From: Diphasiastrum complanatum
Taxonomy: Eukaryota > Streptophyta > Lycopodiopsida > Lycopodiales > Lycopodiaceae
DNA length: 64,000 bases
Direction: 5' to 3'
Assembly: GCA_029204225.1 (NCBI GenBank)
Contig: CM055102.1
Span: 456,839-520,838 of the forward strand
Shown here: one piece after another, positions 56,061 to 64,000 of the stretch
How positions within the stretch are numbered: the stretch's first letter is position 1
Layout of the letters: each line of letters starts with the position of its first letter
Notes under the pieces: generated by a model
What the model saw: only the letters and a program-made list of their open reading frames with translations
Told to the model about the DNA's origin: nothing
The model's database searches: none
Program-made: the position numbers and the translations under genes

Positions 56061-57632
56061 ACCCAAACCCACCATCTATCGAGCATACCGCCCCTACCCT
56101 CCACAACAGCCTATGCCATGACCAGGGGTATACCAACCATGACCAACTGCACCAAATCAGTTTCAACCACCACATCAATAGTTTGTTGTTGGTAACCAAC
56201 CTGCTCCACAACAAGCTGTACATTATCTTGATTCTAATACTATCGATCTAGCAACCTACTATGTGGAAGACCATACTCAATAGCAGTATTGCACTGAGAG
56301 AGTTGTTTATTATACATATGATCCTAATGCCCAAGCAGTGGACCCCAATGCCCAAACGTACGATCCAAACCATGCTGTATTTGTTGCGCATCAACTCCCA
56401 ACAATACGAGGATGTTTTATCTATGCAGGTACGCGTCCTAGTATTCACTGCCCAGATAAACTCTGCTTTTCTCCAGCTTATGAAAACTACGATATTGAGC
56501 ATCACGTGAAGGACTGCCCATCCCGATCCAAACCTATTGCTCATGTGTGTTCAGTGCAAGTAGAAACTTTGCCAGTTGAAACTCATCTCGCATGGGTCTT
56601 GACTCGGGCACAAACCCAATGTCAGTCCCCTACACTTGCACCTAGCAAAACTCGACAGCATGTTGTCCCTCCAAGTGAAGATTTGACCTCAATAGTTTAT
56701 CCTCACCCATCTAAAGAAATTCGATTGCATCATCAGTATCGCCAGCAAATCCGCAATGTAGACCAACAGTCTTCCACCTCCCATAAAATACCTCACAAGC
56801 CTTTTGAAAGCAAAACCCTTGAAGGTACTGAAGTCTGGGGGGATTTACTACAAGCCAATGTCACTCTCCCTTTCCATGTTCTATGGAAGCATGCTGGCAA
56901 ATGGAAACACCAAATCCAATCCACTGACACCACCACCCTTGATGAGTTGTCTAAAATGCCATTACACCTCACCAATCCACTCAGTGAATGGGGCAACATC
57001 AAAATCCCAGCTACCCATCGTCAATCTCGCGAAGTCCTAACTGTTCTCAACGGCGGCTCATGTGTCAATATCATTTCCAAATCCCTCATGTTAGAATGAA
57101 ATCTGAGAGACAAGCTTACCAAACTCACTTGTCAACTTAGGATGGCTGATCAAAGTGTGGTTCGACCTATCGATTTCCTTCTGCAAGTGCTGATCAAACT
57201 AGGAGGTCTAAAGTTTTCTGTAGATCTAGTAGTACTTGATATTCCTAGTAATGTCTATTCCTATGAGTTACTACTTGGTCGCCCATGGCTCACCAATGCA
57301 TGAGTCATTCACGACTGGAGCAAAGGCCGAGTCACCTTTGGAAATTGAGACAGTTCTGTCACTATTGATTCATCTGACAAACTCAAACCTGCACGCATTC
57401 ATGATGAGAGATCCTCGACCACTAATTCAGTGTTTGAGCCATATCAGTCCCACCACAAAAGAGGTCATTATGTTAAATCTACTGATATCATAAACTGGAG
57501 TCACAACCTAGCTATTGTTAGAATAATAAATGTGAATGATGTAGAAGCCATAGGTTACTATGTCCCAAAAGGTCGAGATCTGTGTAACCATGGTCATTTA
57601 TATTCTAGGCCGAAGTTAGTATGAAACTAACT
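56061..57632 (+). pseudogene. Gypsy gag-pol spacer and protease, catalytic Asp lost
   Basis: The longest frame (56,338-57,099, 253 codons) spans a Pro/His-rich spacer and reaches EVLTVLNGGSCVNIIS, where the protease family has V-x-D-G-G-S: the catalytic Asp is Asn. After a stop at 57,097 the same frame continues through RMADQSVVRPIDFLLQVLI and YELLLGRPWLTNA, the second conserved protease motif, with further stops. It ends at about 57,620 against a copia LTR, which probably inserted here or replaced the polymerase part. Confidence 0.8.
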
Positions 57633-57958
57633 TGTAGGGACTCGTGGGTCCACTAGGGGCCTATACATGTGAATTAAGTACCTAACTTGTTATTTGGAGT
57701 ACTTAATTATTTCATGTAACTTATGGTAGCTAGATAGCCATTAGTCAAGTTATTGGATAGCCAACAATCATGAAGGTAGATAGCCATCTTGGACTACTTA
57801 TATGTAGCCATACATTTGTATGAGACACACTTTTGTTAAGCAATCTACTGTTCATATTGGCTGTCCACAAGTTTCTACAAGAGGGTCATCTAACCACCTC
57901 TCTCTTCTCTTTGAGAATACTTTGTGTTAATGAATAGTCTTGATTCTGGATTCCTATA
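57633..57958 (+). mobile_element. Copia 5' LTR
   Basis: The 326-bp block runs from TGTAGGGACTCG to ATTCCTATA and is followed directly by TGGTATCAGAGCC (57,959), the initiator-Met primer site. Its ends are weakly inverted (TGTAGG / CCTATA). No 3' LTR is seen; the element breaks up at about 58,852. Confidence 0.75.
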
Positions 57959-57971
57959 TGGTATCAGAGCC
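57959..57971 (+). promoter_or_regulatory. Primer-binding site (initiator Met tRNA)
   Basis: A perfect TGGTATCAGAGCC follows the LTR with no spacer, on the plus strand. Confidence 0.9.
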
Positions 57972-58593
57972 ATTTTTTAGAATTGATTGCTTGCTGGAGG
58001 GCACCCAATAAGTAGCCGCATTTCTCCTCTTTTGGTCCATAAAAATCAAAAAATTTCTGATTTTTGTGGAGAGAGAACTATTCGCTCCTTCTTGTTTTTT
58101 GTGCAAAAAATTGCAGGGAAAAGCTTGGAAACTCCACTCATTTGGGAGCCAGCAGTAGGGCGCCCATGCTCAACTAGTTTTCATATGATTGAAATCAGAT
58201 TACATGCTTCAAATTTCAAATTTGCTTCTTGGAGGAGGGCGCCCATCTACCTTGAAGACAAATGTGTTTTTGACACATTTTTAGTGGCTGAAATTTTTCT
58301 GTTTTTGAGCCTGGAAGAAGGTCCTACCATCTACTCCATTAGAACATTGAGTGCACACCATTTTACCACAAAAGTTTTGATTGTGGTTTTGGCTTCATTG
58401 GAAGCCTGCATAATAGTTAGTATTTTGTTATTTCAGCAGAATACAGCCACCTATATCTTCTTGTGAATGAGCTATTGCATGTGGTGTATTGCAATCTATA
58501 GTGCTCATTAATTCAGCTTTGATCTTGTTGATTTTTTAGTAGATTTTGGCCTAGAATCTGTTTTTCCCATCTACTATTAGCTGAATTTTCAGA

Positions 58594-58852
58594 AATGGCT
58601 AAAGAATCTGAATCTATAGGTTCTTTGTTCAATGAAGATAGGTTGGATGGAACTAATTTCTCCTTGTGGTGCTACATGATCAAAAACCTCTAAAGGTTTG
58701 TTTGAAGTTGTAAGTGGTGATGAAGATAGGCCACCTAATTTGGCACCTACTACACCGTCAAGAGCTACTTCTTCAACATATGTGGAGGTGTCTTCCGAAG
58801 AACAAAAGAAGTGGGATTGACATGACGCACAAGCACATTTGGTCATAGCGTT
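58594..58852 (+). pseudogene. Copia gag N-terminus
   Basis: ATG at 58,594 opens MAKESESIGSLFNEDRLDG, then TNFSLWCYMIKNL, a typical copia gag start about 635 bp after the primer site. A frameshift follows at about 58,690; in the next frame GLFEVVSGDEDRPP, EEQKKWD and AQAHLVIALN can be read to 58,852. There the match stops abruptly at the inverted copia segment. Confidence 0.75.
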
Positions 58853-59172
58853 AAACCAAAGGATGTCAAAGCTTTAGATTCATAAATATCCAACAAAAAC
58901 AAACCTCCTCGCAATGTTCCCGAAGCAACAATTAAAAGTGATCTCTTTGGGTCTTTTATAAGACATTTGTCTTCTTTAAATTCTACAATCAATCCTTGAT
59001 TCATGATTGTAGAGACTGAAATGAGATTTTTCTTAATCCTAGGAACATAAAATACATTTCGAATGTACTTTTCTTCTCCATTTGGAAGAATGAGTGGTAT
59101 AGATCCAATGCCTTCAATTGGATAGGAGGTGTTGTCAACACCTTGAACCTTGCTTCCATCTTTGATTTTCAT
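58853..59172 (-). pseudogene. Copia protease end and pre-integrase domain
   Basis: On the minus strand DGSKVQGVDNTSYPIEGIGS, IRNVFYVPRIKKNLISVST and FKEDKCLIKDPKR form the C-terminal protease and GAG-pre-integrase segments of copia. The protease active site lies just upstream (about 59,235, reading WVIDSGAT-like sequence in a broken frame). Orientation is opposite to the gag start next to it. Confidence 0.8.
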
Positions 59173-59398
59173 AAGCTTTTGTGCAGACGTCTCTATGGTG
59201 AGTCATATGGCGGGTAGCTCCGCTATCAATCACCCAATCAATGGAAGAAAAAATAGCAACCTGCAAAGCTGAAGTAGTGTTGTTTTTTGCTGAAAAACCA
59301 GCAAGTAGAGAAGTGGTAGAAATCTCATTTTGATTAGAAATGAGATTGTTAGTGACAAAAGCAAAATCACCATTGAAAGAATCATCTTCCTATTGATG

Positions 59399-59812
59399 TT
59401 ATAATGAAATCATGGCTGTATTTGTTTCAATACCTTTCTCTTTATCCTTAGTAAGCTTCTTCCTACATTCCTTTATGTGGTGCCCAAACTTTTTACAATA
59501 GTGGCACTTACCCTTCTTTTTGGATACTTGATTTTGGCCTTCCTTGGATTTTTTATCCTTCGAAGAAGAAGGCTTACCTTTCCATTTGCCCTTGCCTTTG
59601 CCTTTGGTGAAGAAGGCTTGATCTTCTTGTTCACCAAAATTAATCCTTGTTTGTTCTTCTTGGAGAAGTAAGCCGACAAGCTCTTCAAAGGAGATTTGTT
59701 GTTCTCTAAGAGATATGCTTAAAGTAGACACAAATGGAAGATAGGAATGAGGAGGTGAATTAAGAGTAATTGAAACAAATTGAGAGTTCTCGACATGGAA
59801 ACCGCAAGCCAT
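59399..59812 (-). pseudogene. Copia gag C-terminus with zinc knuckle
   Basis: The frame starts inside gag (SQFVSITLNSPPHSYLPFVS), passes ISLREQQISFEELVGLLLQEE and a Lys-rich stretch, and ends in a perfect knuckle CHYCKKFGHHIKEC. It faces the plus-strand gag start at 58,594. The first ~10 codons overlap sequence shared with the left Ty3-type arm (5,000-5,040), so the junction lies at about 59,790. Confidence 0.85.
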
Positions 59813-61216
59813 CTACTCTTCAGCTGTAGCAGCCTCATTCCCCTACAACTTGAGCATATCCAACACACGCACACATCAATCTATACTAATTACTTTGACC
59901 CATAGATCCTAACTAACCATCATCACTGCAATAGATCCCAAGTGACCACAATACACCAGCCCGTAACTAACCACAACTGATTGCAATCCAGCAAACCACC
60001 TTCCATTGCCATAGCAGCACATCGCATTAGGTTGCAATCCACCACAATTTGACCTGGAACAATCACCTCAAAGTCAACCACATACCATCGACATTCAAGC
60101 ACCCCCACAACATCTTCGCAACCATCCCCATCCACCATTGCAACCGTTTCCGTCCCACACAACCGCATTCGTCCATCGTAGCCGCATCCAACCACACTCA
60201 TTTGCCCTACGACTACCCTCGGCCACCTTCACCGCAACACACGGACACCGTAATTACCGCCACTCACCCTGGAACGGACATCGCATTCCACCGCAACTGA
60301 CCACCCCCTCACCACCTTACGACTACACTCAGACCCTTCCACCGCAAACCATCTCCTACTCAAGCCACATCCACCCTTGAACATTCATATTGCACTCCTT
60401 CTCAACCACCTTCCACCTCCATCAGTCATTCCAATCCCAACAGACCGCAACTAACCGCAATAGTCCGCACTAAACCATCAACCTTTGAATCGCATTCCAC
60501 CGCATCTATCGCACTCACCCGTCTCCACCGCAATCAACGCCACAGATCGCAACACACTACAATCAATCGCTAACACCACACTCAATCTTCGCACCCGTAA
60601 ACACCGCATACTACCATAGACACCGCAATATCTTGTTCAGAGAGGCCCTCTAGACATAATACCTCATCCATACTTGCATATTAAGCTATATTTTATAACA
60701 TCTGCTATCAATGATGGTAGATTCAGTATAACCTACCCTGTCTTGTTTTGACAAGCGCATGTCAGAGTAAATCACATTACTCTACACAACAACTGAAATA
60801 TTGCAACTATCAAGGTACATTATCAATGTTGATGAATGCAAGTTTTGTTCCACAAGTGCTCTACAGCCTTCACTCTCTGTAACATTGGTATCTCCCTTGT
60901 TTATTTTTTGTCATTGTTTAATTTTGATAATTTCTTCTAAATGCATATATTTTTTAGATTTGTTTTTAGTTCATCAAAGATAGCCATTGCACAGGAGACA
61001 TCATGTAGCGTACCTCAAGAATAACTTGTCATTCGTCTATCAATTTTTCAGTCACCTTATACAAAGTTTCGGATTTTTGTGCATCCACCAAATCTGCACA
61101 GTCCATGTCACGTCCGAGTTGATTCCTGCATCTAATTGCCATATTCATCTCCGAGGCAACTACAGTAAGATTGAAACAAAATTAAATAAAATTTGTTCAA
61201 TCTTTAGTCCAGTCGC

Positions 61217-61793
61217 ATGTTCAACGAGTTTCAACTACGTGTTCCACACGCCGATCCAATTCTGAGCATGAACAGTTACCAACAACAACATCCCCACCAA
61301 CAGATTTTTTTTTTTTGGGGGGGGGAGAGAGTGGATATGCTTGGATCCACTGGAGCAGTTATGCTGCCAACAACAACATCAGCAAGATCGACAGCCAAGG
61401 TCACAAGTCAAATATGAAAAAGACAAGGCTAAAGACGGCAGATGGGTAATCCGAAGAGACTCAAGCGGAAGAAGTACTCAAGTCACGACAAAGATCCTTC
61501 AGAAAAGAGAAACACAAGCATTGGAAAATCAGTCTCCTTCTTCAACCAACCTCTTGCCATACTTCTGTGCCCATTCTCATGTCTATCGTCCACACCATCT
61601 ACCGTTGTCACCACCACCCTTCCTTCCACCTGTTTGTTTATCATCAATTTACTGTTCTTCTGAGAAATCTCTAATTTTTTATAGTTTTACCGAAGCAGCT
61701 GATAGATCATTGCAAGTGCCTTGCGGAGACCAACTACCACCTACATTGGTTGTTCAACTGGAAAAGATCTACAAAAGCAGGCGAAGCAGCTAG
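61217..61793 (+). pseudogene. Gag-like block, right-arm copy
   Basis: This is the counterpart of 1,571-2,311. Frames 61,217-61,417 and 61,341-61,793 overlap because the homopolymer at 61,306-61,325 (T then G) has a different length here. Gln/His-rich and charged-helix parts (VVQLEKIYKSRRSS) are the same as in the left arm. Further frameshifts occur after 61,793. Confidence 0.4.
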
Positions 61794-63067
61794 AAGAAAT
61801 AAAGAGAAAGATCCAGGAAGCTGGGGAGGAAAGGACAAAACTTAAGCAACAGATGAGTCAGATCAATCTTGATCAAAAAAACTCTCTAGAGCAATGATAG
61901 TTGAATCCCCTCGTACGAAGGCCAAAGAGATCCAAAAGTAACGGATCAAAAGAAAGAGTTAGAGAAAATGAAAGATGAAGACAACCGTGAACCTGCAAAT
62001 AAAGCAAGCTCCTCACCCAGCAAGTGGTGGTCAAAGCTAGACATTGCAAGGGTCCAAGGCTGCAACTGTAGAACTATCAGTTCCTTCATCCTTTCATCAA
62101 TATCTCATCGTGTTTTCTTACCGTTATCAAACCGTCCATTCAAAACTGTTCCTACCACCAATTTTTTATGAATCCATCCCCTTGAGACTGATAACCAAAG
62201 TTTGTGCAACCTGCAAAACGAAGGTTTTCCTTAAGATTGAAACTTCAACTGAGAGAAGAACCACGAAAACACCCAGAAGCAAATGGAGGATACAGACCTC
62301 CCAGAAGTTGGAATCTGCCAAGCAATCAAAGATGAAACCGTCAATGGCAGATACAAGTGACAAAACAAAGAGACACATGGGAAGCACTCGAGCATGCACT
62401 TTCGTAAAGCGGATTAGCTTCTTTTCTTGTTTGTGGATTAATGTAGGAACCAGCATCAGGTAAACTAAATAGGCTGGATCTGTGGTGTAGTTCTTGCATA
62501 TCTCTTTACAATCCAGTTCTTGATGTCTTTGGGATGTCCAAGAATTAAAAGGCTGGTTGGTTTCTTGATTCTTGGACTTCTAACATTTTGTAGATTAGTT
62601 CTTGTTTCTTGTTTTGTCAATTTATGCAAGTGTAGCTCAGTTTAGTAATGTTTAGGCTCTCATTCACTTCGTTTTAAGAGTAGGTGGTTGTAGAATCTAT
62701 TGAACGTTCATTTGGGCTGCACTCTGATCTGTGAATGAGCGTTCTTGGCTTGCATCTATGTTAGAATGTAAGTGCATTCAAGAGAGTTCGTCCCTGAGTA
62801 GTCCTCTGACAGGCAAGACAAAAAATATACTACAATGACAATCTATCCCTTTTGTCTGGTTTGGCATCGTAATATCAAGAGCACACATAACGGATGCCCT
62901 GAAGCCTGGTAACAGGCAAAATACCAAGTCGTAAAAGTTGTAAGCAAGAAGTAAAAAAACCATAGTAAACAGATCATTTGGACCTTTGGATCTGTAAACA
63001 TTTGGCATTGTTGCCCATTGAGCTCTAACACCTTCTACATCAGAAACCCGCAACCTTGTCCACGCTC

Positions 63068-64000
63068 CGTCACGATCCCCCCCTGTGTTGAAATCTCAAC
63101 CAAAGAGCTCGTGTCCAATCTCAACCGATGCACTCTATTGAATCTCAACCGACACACTCTCTCTCAGATCTCAACCGATGGTCATCCGTTACATCTCGAC
63201 CAACGGTAGTCTATTGAAATCTCGACCAACGGTTTCCACTCAGATCTCGACCGACGGTACTCCATCAGATCTCAACCAACGGTCTCATTCCAATCTCGAC
63301 CCACGGCCATGCGTCAGATCTCAACCGAAGCCTTTTTCTAAAATCTCGACCCACGGCCCTCAATCAAATCTCACCGACGGTGCCCTGTGAAATCTCGACC
63401 GATGACCCTCAATCAAATCTCAGCCGACGGTGCCCTGTGAAATCTCAACCGATGGCCCTCAGTAAGATCTCGACCGGCGCCTCTTGTGTCAGATTTCGAT
63501 CGACGCCATCAGTCAGATCTCAACCGATATCCATTGGTCAGATCTCGACTGACGCTATCAATCAGATCTCGACCGATGCCATCAGTTAGATCTCGACCGA
63601 CGCCATCAGTTAGATCTTGACCGACGCCATCAGTTAGATCTCAATCGACGCTATCAGTCAGATCTCGACCGACGCCCTCAATCAAATCTCAACCGAAGCC
63701 AATCGTTCAGATCTCGACCGACGAGTTGTCTAAATCTCAACCGACGCACTCAGTTAGATCTCAATCGATGGCCTCAGTAAAATTTCAACCGACGAGATCC
63801 ACTTACAATCTCAACCAACGACCTCGCGTCAGATCTCGACCGACGCTTCACATCATATCTCAACCGACATCCTCGCGTCAGAACTCGATCGACACCCTCG
63901 TGTCAGATCTCAACCGATGACCTCGCATCAGATCTCGACCGACGCCCTCGCGTCAATTCTCAACCGACGGATGATCTTAGATCTCAACCGACCCTTGAAC
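63068..64000 (+). repeat. Tandem array of ~30-bp units (right copy)
   Basis: About thirty units with the core TCAGATCTCGACCGAC run to the end of the window. It aligns unit by unit with 5,469-6,400 in inverted orientation, with differences mostly at single bases. The last bases (ACCCTTGAAC) correspond to 5,469, so the whole array is probably inside the window. Confidence 0.9.

Larger units (their letters stand above)
59790..64000 (+). mobile_element. Right arm of Ty3-type composite retroelement
   Basis: The arm is the inverted relative of 1,116-7,070. Its plus strand matches left-arm minus-strand blocks in this order: 5,040 to 4,196 (59,790-60,628), 2,893 to 1,116 (60,632-62,397), then 7,070 to 5,469 (62,398-64,000). 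Relative to the left arm it lacks the gag block (2,893-4,196), and the unit's far end is joined to the beginning of the array-bearing segment. That fits internal sequence followed by a 3' LTR after an internal deletion. It runs off the end of the window. Confidence 0.7.

Overview
This window is nuclear DNA of a land plant. It is AT-rich, dense in LTR retrotransposons of both the Ty1/copia and Ty3/gypsy types, and holds only two genes that look intact: a three-exon cytochrome P450 (32,601-34,458, + strand) and a four-exon plastid peroxiredoxin Q (45,746-47,650, - strand). The spliceosomal introns, the plastid transit peptide, the plant-type primer-binding sites (TGGTATCAGAGC) and the TA-flanked miniature inverted-repeat element all point to a plant. 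I cannot name the species. A non-flowering lineage such as a fern is only a guess.

Layout. Positions 1,116-7,070 and 59,790-64,000 are two arms of one Ty3-type repeat in opposite orientation. Both carry a ~930-bp array of ~30-bp units. Segment order is permuted between them, and the right arm lacks a ~1.3-kb gag block found in the left. From 7 to 20 kb there are diverged repeats, a truncated copia LTR, a simple tandem array, a gag-protease-only copia relic (11.5-14.0 kb) interrupted by a Stowaway-like MITE, a gypsy chromodomain-like scrap, a copia RNase H fragment with its 3' LTR, and another copia-like relic (17.9-19.6 kb). From 22.4 to 28.05 kb there is a nearly identical tandem duplication of period 2,871 bp that carries a copia LTR and gag start. 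From 28.4 to 32.29 kb a defective gypsy element with paired LTRs ends 310 bp before the P450 start codon.

After the P450, 36,944-41,514 is a structurally complete non-autonomous copia element. It has a 5-bp target duplication, ~98% similar LTRs, PBS, polypurine tract and an uninterrupted 718-codon ORF with gag and protease but no integrase, reverse transcriptase or RNase H. It is followed by a fold-back element (41.6-42.4 kb), a short tRNA-derived retro-insertion with a perfect 16-bp target duplication (43.7 kb), and PrxQ, whose first intron holds a decayed duplicate of exon 2. Then come a probable CACTA-type relic (48.8-51.5 kb), tandem decayed gene-like units (51.5-53.8 kb), a gypsy LTR-gag-protease relic (53.9-57.6 kb) and a copia element with head-to-head halves (57.6-59.8 kb).

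The two genes are not functionally linked. P450 is an ER-membrane monooxygenase; PrxQ is a thioredoxin-dependent peroxidase of the chloroplast. The rest is a record of nested insertion, deletion and local duplication. I found no clear new pathway or defence system. The most distinctive signals are the family of gag-protease-only copia elements with an unrecognised C-terminal region, the permuted inverted arms, the PrxQ pseudo-exon and the P450 with an unusual I-helix motif.
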